Assembly: GCF_037975245.1 (NCBI RefSeq)
Contig: NC_092564.1
Coordinates: forward strand, 18,130,484 to 18,194,483
DNA: 64,000 nucleotides
DNA from: Apostichopus japonicus
Lineage: Eukaryota; Echinodermata; Holothuroidea; Aspidochirotida; Stichopodidae
Reading direction: 5' to 3'
The notes beneath the pieces were generated by a model. That model was given only the letters and a program-made list of their open reading frames with translations, made no database searches and was not told the origin of the DNA. Position numbers and translations under genes: made by a program. Of the stretch, positions 44,706 through 64,000 are shown one piece after another; within the stretch, counting starts at the first letter, position 1; every line of letters starts with the position of its first letter.

Positions 44706-45047
44706 AGTGCTCCTGGCTTCGACAATGTTTGTACAGTATATCCCGTTGTTCGGCCTAGAGAGTAATTTCCACTAATCTGGGGTTAACAATGCTGTAGCAG
44801 AAACATTCTAAACACATAACATGATTTGACATATATTTCAGACAGTGAAAGTGGCAGAATTTTCATCAAATAACCCATATTTGAACCTATTCAACTTAAC
44901 TTGTTATTATTATGCTGAATTATTCTGAGTTATTAAATATATAAATAAATAGATCATGCATATTCATTAAATATAAAATGAAAAGTTTGCTACTGAATTT
45001 CCTCCTTCAAACACAATATTCAACTTCCGAAATATTTTGTCATCCTG

Positions 45048-45167
<120 letters not shown>

Positions 45168-45449
45168 TTATCATGCATTAACAATTTCAAGGATTCTTGG
45201 AACGAAAGGAGGCTGAATTGCGAATCATCTGTCAAATACATGGTTCATATCGCTTTCTCAAATTGATATAGGTATGAGTAACAGAATTGGCCATAATTTT
45301 TATAATACAAATGCAGCATCAAGGATTTCATACCATATACGAGTGCAAGTAATTTATACGACTTTTAAAGCCATGTGAACTTTGTTGTATGTGGTTATGT
45401 GCATTACATTTTTTTCAGTTAATTTTTGCTAGAAAGGTTTTTAAACCAA

Positions 45450-45545
45450 CGATGGATGGATAGATGGATGGAGGGTGGATTTACTCAGGGAGCGAGGGAG
45501 GGAGGGAGAGATGGAGGTAGGGATGGATGGATGGCTGGATTGCTG
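45450..45545 (+). repeat. (GATG)n / (GGGA)n imperfect simple repeat at the left edge of copy B
   Basis: GATGGATGGATAGATGGATG and GGGAGGGAGGGAGAGATGGA-type sequence ends where homology with copy A begins, suggesting a breakpoint at simple repeats. Confidence 0.8.
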
Positions 45546-47449
45546 GCTCGCCCACATGTATATGTGTGAGTATACGTTTGGCTGGTTGGCGTATATCTTG
45601 GCTCAGAGCGCTCTTTATGTCAGGCTGACAGAGCGAAGTATAGATGGTTTAACTGTTTGATGAATAAATGTGGTGCAAATCAATCTTTGCTTTTCATCGG
45701 CAGATAAAGATATGAACACGGGGGATCCAAGCTTCTATTAAAAACGTTGTCAGTAAGTTATACTTATCACTCATGACTCATAATCACCCTATCCAATTGT
45801 AAGAAAAGAACGTTCACTACTCGAAGAAATCCCTTATATAAGTAATTCGAGTATGCAAGCTCTTGAATAATCCTAGTTGTTGAAACTAATTAAACTTAGA
45901 AATTATCAACTCGTAATGAAAATTAACCAAAGGATGTTGAAATTATTCAGAAAAAAACAAAGACATCTACCTTATTTAGATGATAATAAATGTAAAACTC
46001 AATTAATTCACATTTTTTTAACTTTTCTAAAATTATCATTAATATATAGTATAACAATAAAATAATTTAATGCCATTGGCTAATGGTTATGTTAAATAAA
46101 ACTTTCATGCAAGCATATAAATCTGTTACTTTACTTACCGATGCTGAACGATAAATTCTATATTTTATGACACAAGCGCTTTATTTTGTCAGTGATGTAT
46201 CCCAAGAAATAAATTCCTTCCTTCAAAAGTGTGATATGAAAATAAAGCCAAAAAGTTGCAAGTTCAGACGTTCTTTTATACGACCAAGGAGCAGGTGTCA
46301 AATTTTGAACTGTGCTTGTCATCCTCTAACCCAAAAGAAAGTAAAAAAAACATGATTGACCAGTAAGCCAATGGGGTATCATGCCAAATCTGCCATAAAC
46401 TACACCTATGTTCGATATGATTATTATTATCAATATTATTATTACACGAGCGTAGAGTATTACAGATATTCAAATGAACATGAGGAGAGAAAGAAAAACT
46501 ATATCAGATGGTGGATATAAATAGCACTCACACACAGTATATTATAGACATTCAATCACGTAGGAAGCTGTCAGTTAGGAGGGGGAGGGGTAAGGGGAGA
46601 GAACCGATGGAGTTGAGGTCTTCCGGTTGTAAACGCTACGTTGGCCCAGATGGGAAAATGGAAATTTCATCTTTTTTATGATTTTATCTCACAGTTTCTG
46701 TCTGTCTATTTTATCCTCAAAGCTTCAACTTGATTGTTATAATTTCAGCCTGCTATTGCTCTCACTATAATAGTTTTGTGTTACCTGTCCTCTTTTCTAC
46801 ACCGAATTTCTTTGATGCTGCGGTTGTTATATGATGCCGAGAATGCTAGTTTCTTATCTTAAGTTCTTTTTATGAAGACAATTCTCTCAAGATTTAGAAA
46901 CCCCAGATGACTTCAATTGATTCACTTCCAACCCCTGCAGTCCCCCCCCCCCTTACCACCCTTGTATTGAGACTATATGACCGTGTGTTCATGCCGAAAG
47001 TACATTAATTTTGTATTACGAGTTCTTTAGAAAAAGCTATAGACTCTAGAAATGATCTTAGCCAAAGTTCAAGACGCTGTTAAGGTTGTGTTGATACTGC
47101 GGTTGTTTGCTATGCTAATGTTGCTTTTGATTTTGCAATTATTTTGATGTTGTGGTCTCTTTTTCTTCTTCTTCTTTTGATCTTTGTTGGTATCTCATGC
47201 AACTACTATGAATTTGTCCCACAGACCCCGTTGAGGTGGTTTTTACGCTGCCAGGGCACCACCTCTTTCTTTTGTTGTATCATACTGACAGAATGGGCTA
47301 AGGATGCACAGGTTCAATAAAATACTATACCATGCATATTTTCATGATTAACGTTACCGTTACCAGACAAAAGTACCAAAATTTACATGGAGTTTCTTTT
47401 CGACCTATCAATGGATTTTATCCGTGGAACCCACTTGATCGGCTCCGAT

Positions 47450-48260
47450 TTTCCAAGATGGCGGCCAAAATCCAAGATGGCCGCCAGAAAAGAGGAAATG
47501 TCATATATCTGGCTGTAAAAATCGGGGATGAACAAATGAGGGGCCAATTCAGGTGTTTCCGGAGTCACTGAAACATATTATGGTCATGGCATGTTGCTTG
47601 AGTAACCCACTTCCAAGATGGCGGCCAAAATCTAAGATGGCCGCCAGAAAAAAGGAAATGTCATATGGTGGCATACTCTTATTAGAGTCTACATCAGTCC
47701 GCTCGATTGTTCTCCTTCAGGAAAAGTGCCAAAAAGCAGCGGGAGAACATCTTTTGTGACCTGTTATCAATCATAATCAAGTTTTTTGTGGCTTGCACGT
47801 TGAAGAGCATGAATGGAAGTACATGTGGTGAGAAAATTGGGTCAATTGAGGCAATTTTAGACCCCTTTAGGCCTCCCAGGAGCAGCGTATGAAATTTGTT
47901 TTCCACTGAGTGAAGAGGTTTGTTTACAAGTGACGAAAACTTCCGGCTCGGATAGCAAAAAATCTTCACGGTCATGATACGAAAAAACCAAGGTGCCATG
48001 AAAGGCCAATTTGTCAGCTATCCGGTGATGGGTAGACTTAGAGACCACATCACTGTTGTGATTTACAGTGTAAGTCAATGGGGCTTTTAATGGGCGTATG
48101 CTACCATATATCTGGCTGTAAAAATCGGAGATGAACAAATGAGAGGTCAATTAAAGTGTTTCCGGGGTCACTGAAACAGATGATGGTCATGGCATGTTGC
48201 TGGCCACACACTTCCAATATGGCGGCCAGAATCCAAGATGGCCGCCTGGAAAAAAAAAAG
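47450..48260. repeat. Repeat with inverted CCAAGATGGCGGCC motifs (YY1-like), two diverged units
   Basis: TTCCAAGATGGCGGCCAAAA then ATCCAAGATGGCCGCC, an inverted pair spaced about 25 bp, occurs at 47,455-47,490 and 47,610-47,645 and, diverged, at 48,210-48,250. A flanking block from ATATCTGGCTGTAAAAATCG to GGTCATGGCATGTTGCT repeats at about 47,507-47,600 and 48,107-48,200. AAGATGGCGGC matches the core bound by YY1-type zinc-finger proteins. Whether it binds anything here is unknown. Confidence 0.7.
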
Positions 48261-48599
48261 AAATTTCATATATATTCATTCCCCAGACCCCCTGTGCCCT
48301 TTACTGATCGGGACCATCAAACCTTCCGTCCTCAAACGTGTAAATGAAATCGGGTTAGCACCCTGACTATGTTATGGCTGGTATTATCGTTGTGTCACCG
48401 TTGGCGCAGGAAGCCACTTAGGACTTATTGGGGAACTTTGAGGTGTGATCGACCATGGATAGACACTGTCGCAAAGCCTGTTATTATATGGGAGTTACGA
48501 GTGTCATGTAAGACTGATAACATTGAGTCAACTATATAATAGCCTGGGTAACTTGAGGGGAAACCGACCAGTTGTGAATACCGAATCATTGGGAGATTT

Positions 48600-49380
48600 T
48601 GTACGATTGTGCACCCACCATAAACACAACGTCAATTCTGCGAACAACACACGCTAAGTTAACGGATTTACTTCTGGTTCCTTCCTGGTTCGAAGGGGAG
48701 TCCGTCAGGGTTGTCCCCTCTCCCCGTTGTTGTATGTTCTCTTCAGCGAAACGCTCAGTACCTCACTGGACAGATGCTTGGGTTTTCAGCCCTTCGATGT
48801 ACCGGGTGGGGAGAGGGTTAAATGCGTGCAATATGCCGATGACGTCACTTGTATTGTGTCGGACCTCGCCTCCTTCAAGCCTTTATCAAAGGTTTTGGCC
48901 ACCTTCCAAGAGGCTACTGGTGCCAGACTTAACAAGTCCAAGACCAAACGGCTGCGTTTAGGAGGTTGGCGCGGCCAATCCCTCCCGTTCGATGCTACTT
49001 GGTCAGATGTCATGATCAGGGTAAATGGCATCTGGCTAGGTTATGGTGCCCTGAGGCAACCACTTGGGCAGAGAAGGCTGATCAGGTGAGAGTAAGGCTC
49101 GACACATTCAGTCGGAGGTGGCTCTCTCTCCCTGGGAAGGTTACAGTTGTCAATCGATCATCAGGAGACACATCTGGAACAGCAGATGCCGCCTAGTTTT
49201 CGATGGGGACGTCTGGAGGGCCGAGGCTGTCGTCCCCCTCGTGCAAAGTGACATTAGGTTGCGCATGGAGGCGGACCATACACGGATTCCCGACACTGCC
49301 TTTCTTATTTATTGTTTTGGTTCTGTTGGCCTTGGGTTCGTGTCCTTTTCACGTCACGTTAAACGCTACGTTATATACAT
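48600..49380 (+). pseudogene. Tx1-like LINE reverse transcriptase fragment, decayed
   Basis: Plus-strand readings give VNGFTSGSFLVRRGVRQGCP, LSPLLYVLFSETLS, VKCVQYADDVTCIVSD (intact YADD), FQEATGARLNKSKTKRL and, after a frameshift near 49,045, PEATTWAEKADQVRVRLD then RRWLSLPGKVTVVN. Order and spacing match the RT palm and thumb of Tx1/L1-group elements, where GARLN.SKS is characteristic. The upstream RT fingers and endonuclease are absent or unrecognisable. It lies in the B-specific insertion. Confidence 0.7.
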
Positions 49381-50199
49381 ATGTGGGTTAGTGAGAGATT
49401 TCTGTTTGTGGATTTCAGTTGGGTTTTTGGTGGTTGTTATACAGACTGAGAATATTTTTGGTTCTGTTGACCTTTGGTCCGTGTCGGTTTCCTTTGCACG
49501 TAAAAAGCACACACGCAAATGCAGCAAGGCAAATCTTCCTTGCACATCTCTTTGTCGATGCAATGTTCATCCAAATAGTGTACATCGACTGTGAACTGTC
49601 TGGTAAAGAAACATCGTATTGAAACATTATAGACAGAATTCCCGAATACTTCCAGTATGTACTTAAAGGTCATTGAAAGTGTAAACTTACATTTTTGAAG
49701 GTCACTTTAAGTGCCGCGGATTGATTTGAAACTTACATAGATGAAAAGAGTGTATTTCATAACCCCAAATATCGAAATTTGAGTTTCAAACTCATTTCGT
49801 TTTTGTGTTACCTAAATTAAATATCCGGGTCCGTTGACGTCAAGAGGGGAACGAAATGAATGTCGCTATTGAGTTTACACAGTAATTGCTGATTTTTCGT
49901 TCCTCCATAGGTGAAAAGTTCAAAGTCAATGAATGCTCTTATCTATATATTCTTAAAAATTCTGTAACTTTTCATTTAAATCAGAATCGCCATTCTTAAG
50001 TGGCAGAGTTTTGAAAATGTAAATTTTGCATTATCCTTTGCTTGCCCCCTCGACGTCACAAAAACATTACGTAATAGTAAATCTGTCTAATTTTAACACT
50101 GCATCGACTAAAAGTCAATTTCAATACTAATCAGAAAGAATCAGAATCTTGAGCATATTTTTGGGGTATTTTTTTATGATATCGCTAATAATTTCAAGC

Positions 50200-50383
50200 T
50201 TAGATTAACTTACAAGGCCTGGGAAGTGCCATTTCCAGCGATCTGGAAGGCATTTACATCCAAAATTGTCTTGTACGTGTAGCGCCAACTCATAGATAGT
50301 TGTCAAAGCAGAATTTACGGCTCTGATAGTTGCCTACAGGTTCACCCCTCCATTGGCAAATTCCTGGCTACGCGCCTGGCAGC
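50200..50383. mobile_element. hAT-like element end (fragment)
   Basis: Reverse-orientation family motifs (CAAGGCCTGGGAAGTGCCAT, GCGATCTGGAAGGC, AGCGCCAACTCATAGATAGT) end in CTGGCTACGCGCCTG at 50,368-50,382, the inverted form of the terminus at 26,559. The left terminus was not located. Confidence 0.6.
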
Positions 50384-50968
50384 CAGCCATGGTCAGAGAG
50401 TACTAAACATTATTTGCCTCCCTCCTGAAGGAGCCACTAGGCCCTACTTCATAATATCCGATTGAAAAGGCGCACCTTGACAGTTTTCTTTGCTCAAAGA
50501 AAGACCGGAAGGGTATAGTCTCACACAACTCAAAACCAACTTCATTACCAACATAATGAATGCTCTTACAGGTCTTGAAAGCAACCGGAGCATTGTACTA
50601 CAAAACGACAAGTGTTGGGTCATTTGTTTTACAAGCAGAAATGGGTTGAGAGTCAGATCGGACACAAAGGACAATTATGTCAGCCTTGCCACCTTTGCGC
50701 ACATTTCCATTTTCCTAAATGTTTAATACTGTAATTTTGATTTGAAATGTTATCAAACAACATTGTGGTTTTTATTGTTGTTGTGTGGCTTTGATGTGAG
50801 AGTACACAAAAGGAATTGCATATGGTGCAAAAAAGTGGGTCAACTTAGGCCATTTTAGACCCCTTTAGACTTCCAATGAGCGGCGTACGAAAATTGTTTA
50901 CTATTGAGTAAATATGTTTGTTTACAAGTGAAGAAAACTTCAGGATCTCATAGTACAAGGACTTGGAG

Positions 50969-51509
50969 CAGTGGCGTAGCCAGGGGGGAAATGCCCCCGA
51001 AATTTGCTTTGTGCTAGTCTTGCCCCCCCCCCTCCCTCCCCTCAAATGAAATCCAGTGGTGTATTCAAAATACTTCTTTTTACATTTTTTCGAGTTCTAA
51101 TCACAAGTATTTATACCTCAGGGCTCATGTTCATACTTCAGTTAAGGTCAGAACTTGGTAATCAGACCGAGATATTACACATTTTGGGCCTTCATCATAC
51201 CCACATACGGAGACCGTTGATCAATATCGTCCTACAGAATAAGCGTCAATAATTTGTCCGGTTGTATAACCATTACAAACTAGCGCTAGCAACCCATGTG
51301 CATTTTCAGCGACCAATGATGCCACTCGTGGAGAATTTTTACTGCACGTATAGGCCCTATATTGGCCTAGTGAAACTTGTTTGTGTGGAAATCTGGGCAT
51401 GTAGTGAATAAAAGTAGCTAATTTATTCATTGTATCCTTTTCATAATGTGGGGTTGCCCCCTTCAGAAAAATCTTGCCCCCTAACAATAGAACGCTGGCT
51501 ACGCCACTG
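50969..51509. mobile_element. Non-autonomous hAT-like element, copy B of 3,971-4,513
   Basis: Ends CAGTGGCGTAGCCAGG and CTGGCTACGCCACTG with a perfect 8-bp duplication ACTTGGAG (50,961-50,968 and 51,510-51,517). 541 bp, very close to copy A. Its termini are better conserved than those in A. Confidence 0.87.
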
Positions 51510-52000
51510 ACTTGGAGACCTCGTGACATTGACGATTCAGTGTGTAATTTAATCGGGCATTTATAGGGAGTATGCCAACTTAAATATCGCATAAAGTAAT
51601 CACCCTATAACAACTCCCTGATTAACATTTCGTGATAGGTGGGATGGGGTGGGGTGTGGTTTAGATCGGGCTGCTTGATCAATTGCAACCTAATATTATT
51701 TTAGTATTACTCAATAGTTATGCTTCCATACATGACTGAGGTACTTAAATCATTACGCAACAAACAAGTAAGACCAGCAATATCTCGCTTGAAAACAAAG
51801 ACGATGGTAGTAACAAATCACGTCATTTTTCACGGCACAGAGGCAGGTGGGGGTAGGGGGTGGGGTGAGGGCTGACAGTTGTCTCACCTCAGCAAACTAA
51901 CGAGAGACTGGTGTAAAGAGACCAATACGTTGCCTTACATTCTTGTTTTGATTTGACACACAAAGAGTAAACAAAATTCACAACAAAACGACAGAAATGC

Positions 52001-52006
52001 TTTATT
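52001..52006 (-). promoter_or_regulatory. Poly(A) signal AATAAA of secreted-protein gene copy B
   Basis: The minus strand GTCAATAAAGCATTTCTGTCG lies about 80 nt beyond the TGA that closes the longer exon-4 frame and is followed by TTTTGTTGTG. Same as copy A at 5,013. Confidence 0.5.
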
Positions 52007-52152
52007 GACACAATTTTTTGATAATAGAACATATCTTGAATCGTTAACCTTTGATAGCAATATACCTTCAACATTCAAGCGAGTTCAATGACTGAGCTCT
52101 AGGCATGACTTTGGACATGGGTCAAGGTTAGACAAACATTTGATCAAGTTTG

Positions 52153-60300
<8,148 letters not shown>

Positions 60301-60371
60301 AGTGTCGTTCAACGTGTGCAGTGTAGCTTATTTTGTTTCTTTGTTCACCTCTGTTCAGAAGTTATGCAAAA

Positions 60372-60381
60372 CTGTATAAAC
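60372..60381 (-). promoter_or_regulatory. Possible TATA-like element upstream of copy B exon 1
   Basis: Minus-strand GTTTATACAG at the same distance from the ATG as in copy A. Low information content. Confidence 0.28.
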
Positions 60382-61105
60382 AATGGATGGAGAATAGCAA
60401 GTTGCTTCCTTTTCTTTCCTTTATGTTTTAGGGAGGAGGGTGGGGGTGGGGGGTATCATGGCCATTTGAAGACAACTGAGTTGGTAACGGCAAGTTTACA
60501 AAACATTTTATCACATGTATAGCTCAAACTAAAAAAAAGCGATTGATGAAGAAATAACATATCATGTTCGCACCCTCACTCCTTTGTCTTATATAAGTTG
60601 TATCAATTCCCTACTCATCGTTGTCATAGAAACATTTTTCTTTTGAATCGTGCAAGGAAAAATAAGATGACGCAACAGCCTACGGTACAAAGAGGGTGGG
60701 GTGGGATGGGGGGGGGAGGATAGAGCTTTACGAATGTACGATCCTTAGTTGGGGATCCTTCAGGCAACAATAATTTATATCTAACACATGCCTTCAATAC
60801 AAACGATATACATACAGTGTATAATCCAACTAACACGTGCCCTTAAATCAACTTCTGAGTCCACCCACGAAGTTGACTCACGCCCAGTTAAAACCATTAT
60901 TGAAGTTCTATGTTTTGTCTTAGTCAGTACATTATTCTTATAATGTTCCTTTAATGTGCGATACAATTGAAATGATCCCCTAGCTGTCGATATAATCCAA
61001 GGCTATAGATCAAAACGCCAGTTTGATATAAGGATATCACTTTCTCATGTGGATGAATTAACTTGTTCATCGTAAAAAGAAAGGAATAATACCAACTAAT
61101 TTTAG

Positions 61106-62510
61106 TCCATCGGGCAGGCTCGATATCGTTCACTGTCGTTGCACATATTTAGTACCAAGGTTTGACCACATATTCTGGTGTGTTTTGATATGCTTATTAC
61201 AATTCTCGATGTTGGATGGTTCGGGAAGTGTTAATTTAAGAGTAAACAGCAGTTTAAGACGGACTCATTTAGTCCGCTTTGCGTTGTTAGGCCTTCTCCC
61301 GCCGCAGCGATTTTTCAGTAAAGATCTAATCAAAATCCTTATTGTGTAGCATGTGATATGTGAGCTGATACAGTAATTGTTCGGCTCGGCTTGCTGTATA
61401 TGCACAGACTGTGTGTATGTAACGTAAGTACGTGCTTACAATTCGTCTGCATAACGTACTGCATAACAAGAGAATGATGGGCTGAAAGTCTAACGAAATT
61501 TACAGCCAACAGTTGGCAAAACGACGTCAAATGTGCCGAGATATGAAGCAGTATTGAGGGTGACAAATTTCCATGCCTAGAAGGTGCTTCCAAGATTCAA
61601 TACACGAACGATGAAGGTAATTCTAGGCCTGTTACTAATACTCATGTTAGAGCATTACTGTGACAAGAAAGTATACATAACTTCCTCAAGTGATACGAAT
61701 GTCAACTATGAAAATTTAGGACAAGGCTCTTCAATACCATACTACTAGTTTGCCTTAGACTAGAAGTGATATACGTAGCACCCATGAAGGATATATCGAC
61801 AGCTACTCTATACTGATATCTGTTATTTTATGGTACCATTTACATCATGTTTTATTTGTCATGTAACAAAGAAATGAAATCAACACCAGTGTAGATTCGA
61901 TAGGCAGACTAACGTTATGCCTATCAATATTCAATGTCGGCCTAGGCCTATGGTCTAGCCTCGAGTCTTGGATTAATTTGTCAAAACAGGGCCTAACTAA
62001 GCCCAGAGCATGTCTCTATGGCTGCTGGTAGTACTGGCACACACAAACAAATGTAGCGTGTAATATAGCTTATGTACAGCCCACTTTGTAGGTCTAGGCA
62101 GTGCTACAGTATTGTCTAGTCTCAGATTCCTTCTTGTATTTTGTACACCTAACAAAGCGAGTTGGCATATTTAAGTTCCAGCTATTTAGCATCAGCATGG
62201 CACACGATTTTTAGTAGCACCTATAGTCTTAATACAGCTCTTTACAAATCGGAATCAAATATGTTATATCAAAACATCTTGCGTGGTTTATTTTACTTTG
62301 ATGCATGTATGGTGAGGCCTACTTTTAGTATGGGAAAAGTAGGGTTGCATGTGTTCTCAAACCTTTGTAGTGTGTAGGTTTGTAACTATGCCCTACCAAG
62401 CTCGTGGCTCCAGGCTCACACTGAAATAAATGGAATATCAGATGGCTTATTAGTCAGTTGAGTTCCAGTGTAGACAACTAATGTGAATCACAGTGTGATC
62501 GACAGGACAA
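61106..62510. other. Right flank of copy B, no gene seen
   Basis: Unique-looking sequence without splice-flanked frames, recognisable repeats or motifs. Confidence 0.5.
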
Positions 62511-63050
62511 CAGGCGCGGATCCAGGGGGGTCCAGGGGGTCCGGACCCCCCAGCTCTTGGCCAAAAAAAAAGAGAATGAAAAGAGAGAGAAAAAAATAAT
62601 TAAATTAAACACCAATTTTAAAAATGTAGGACGTCAGAAGGGCGGTTATCCTTACAAGTCAGCCAGGTGTGTCTTTTCCGTCAAATGAACTATAGTGTGC
62701 ACGCGTGCTACACGTGCCAAAAATGCCTAAAATCTCAATTTTCAGACCATAAAGTTTCATAATTGAGGTGGTGTTCGAATATTTTTGGGCGGTGAGAAAC
62801 ATCCACGGCCTTTGTTCTCTCCAATCTACCATGAATAGATCATCAATAAAACTAGCTAATTCGTACTGATGCAGAAACATTTCGAGTGAGTTTTTGTAGG
62901 TGCTTTGAATGGCTACATTGAAGGGGGTTCCCTGTTGTACTTAAATATCCAAGAATTTCACAATTGATAGAGGGAAACCCACTCCCCTTAGACCCTAGGA
63001 TCACTGGAGACCAAACCCCTCACCCTTCCAGAATCCTGGATCCGGCCCTG
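62511..63050. mobile_element. TIR element of about 540 bp with CAGG...CCTG ends
   Basis: Left end CAGGCGCGGATCCAGG and right end TCCTGGATCCGGCCCTG are inverted repeats (GCGGATCCAGG against CCTGGATCC.GC). No clear 8-bp duplication (CAGGACAA against CATCAAAC). Terminus type resembles hAT. No transposase frame. A 73-codon minus frame is probably chance. Confidence 0.6.
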
Positions 63051-63239
63051 CATCAAACAGTGGTGACGGAACGGGAGGGGGGTTGGGGGCTAAAGGCATT
63101 ATGCTTTTTGTATCATCTCAACTCGTCTGATATGTATTACCATATTTCATAGATTGTTTTTTTCTCATCAATTAAGAAATTGCAGACATGAGATCCATAT
63201 TTTCAGGCTAGGTACATGCAGCTTAGAATACTCGGGAAG

Positions 63240-63640
63240 AGCCGTTTCCGGCTATCTGGGGGGGGGGGGTTGTAAACAGGGGCGTATCCAGGATTTTCCA
63301 ATAGGGGGGCGCCAGGCATGAATGATCGCCGTCCTGGGGGATGGGTCTAAGGGGAGGGGGGTACAATTTTTGCTTTCAAAGAAGGGCTGAAATGCAAAAT
63401 GGTGTCATATGCATTGGCGGCGATCCGTACTTCCGAGTGGGGGGGGGGGGATATGACCTTGTTGACTATCTAAGCGTAGCGCCACCATGAGTTGGCGCGA
63501 AGCGTACAAGAAAATTTTGGGATTAACAAACCCTCTAGATGGCCGGAAACGGCACTTCCCGAGGTTTCCAAGCGGCATATACCCAACTTTAAAATAGGGA
63601 TGTCATGTCCGAAATATCTCATAATCAGGATCCAAAATAC
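63240..63640. mobile_element. hAT-like family fragment
   Basis: Left-end-like CAGGGGCGTATCCAGGATTT at 63,277, then family motifs GCGCCACCATGAGTTGGCGC, GAAGCGTACAAGAAAATTTT and GATGGCCGGAAACGGCACTT. No right terminus found before the window ends, so the extent is uncertain. The overlapping plus frames at 63,492-63,832 belong to it. Confidence 0.55.
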
Positions 63641-64000
63641 TTTTTTTTTAAATTTCGGGTGTTATTTTGGGAAAATTGCCCCTGTCAATCTTGTTTCAGG
63701 CGCAACGTTAGAATGTTCGAGAGCTCTGTTATATTATTCGATGAAGAAAATGGCCTCATGCAGGCTATTATAGGCCTATACACATGCAATACACAATTAC
63801 ACATAGTTACATTCCTAGGTACCGATTGCTAGGGCATCCAGGTGAAACGTGCATTAAGCATTACCCTGGTTACATGAGATTCTCAGTTGTTCGAGGGAAC
63901 ATGTGCGTGTGTAGGCCTACTATAGGGCCTATATGAATACTATGAGGGTGCATATATGTACTATATCAATACCGTGGGCGCAATAATACATTTTGTTGTT

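Larger units (their letters stand above)
47339..50383. mobile_element. Compound insertion specific to copy B, about 3.05 kb
   Basis: In copy A ACTATACCATGCA runs straight into GCCTGCCATGGTC (about 1,828-1,853). In B the same halves are separated by 3 kb containing the CCAAGATGGCGGCC repeat region, a third copy of R2, a Tx1-like RT relic and, at its right border, a hAT-type end CTGGCTACGCGCCTG. I cannot define one matching left terminus, so it may have grown by several nested insertions. Confidence 0.7.

Overview
The window looks like nuclear DNA from a metazoan: AT-rich, intron-rich, full of short open frames with few plausible exons, and packed with non-LTR retrotransposons, tRNA-derived SINEs, short hAT-type elements and long (TA)n arrays. 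The mix of CR1-like and other APE-type LINEs with these SINEs suggests a marine deuterostome, perhaps an echinoderm such as a sea cucumber. That is an inference. I see no rRNA, no functional tRNA gene, no operon and no CRISPR array.

Layout. A segmental duplication frames the window: copy A (about 96-14,862) and copy B (about 45,557-61,105) lie in the same orientation roughly 45.5 kb apart. Each copy carries the same minus-strand split gene for a small secreted protein: a signal-peptide exon, an acidic exon with a dibasic KR/KKR site, a charged helical exon, and a cysteine-bearing last exon followed by AATAAA. Exons 1-3 keep frame, length and splice sites in both copies. Exon 4 appears damaged differently in each. 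Between the copies lies a third, diverged paralogue C (minus, exons at 44,705, 43,553 and 34,422, downstream exons uncertain to about 25.6 kb). It has the same exon-1 length, the same intron phases and the same exon-2 donor. The three form a small local family with no name I recognise.

Between the copies, 14.9-18.7 kb holds anonymous DNA and a decayed LINE split by a SINE. Two inverted 1.68 kb arms (18,742-25,015 and 31,740-33,424) enclose 25.0-31.7 kb. The left arm is interrupted by a 4.6 kb CACTG...CAGTG transposon flanked by TA, and the right arm preserves its empty site. A 600-bp element with an 8-bp target duplication sits at 36.5-37.1 kb in a decayed coding-like stretch. A CR1-like LINE (38.1-42.5 kb, plus) is interrupted by a second LINE (39.7-41.8 kb, minus) whose own RT has lost its catalytic core. 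An ATGATATCATTAA-type repeat field follows at 42.8-43.4 kb.

Copy B differs from A by a 3 kb compound insertion (47.3-50.4 kb) with a Tx1-like RT relic and a repeat rich in CCAAGATGGCGGCC. Copy A has its own 445-bp hAT-like insertion (5,473-5,917), for which B keeps the empty site. The right flank (61.1-64 kb) is unique DNA plus two more short TIR elements. The likely functional content is the three-member secreted-protein family. Most of the rest is transposon history, unusually readable because several insertions have an intact empty-site copy inside the same window.
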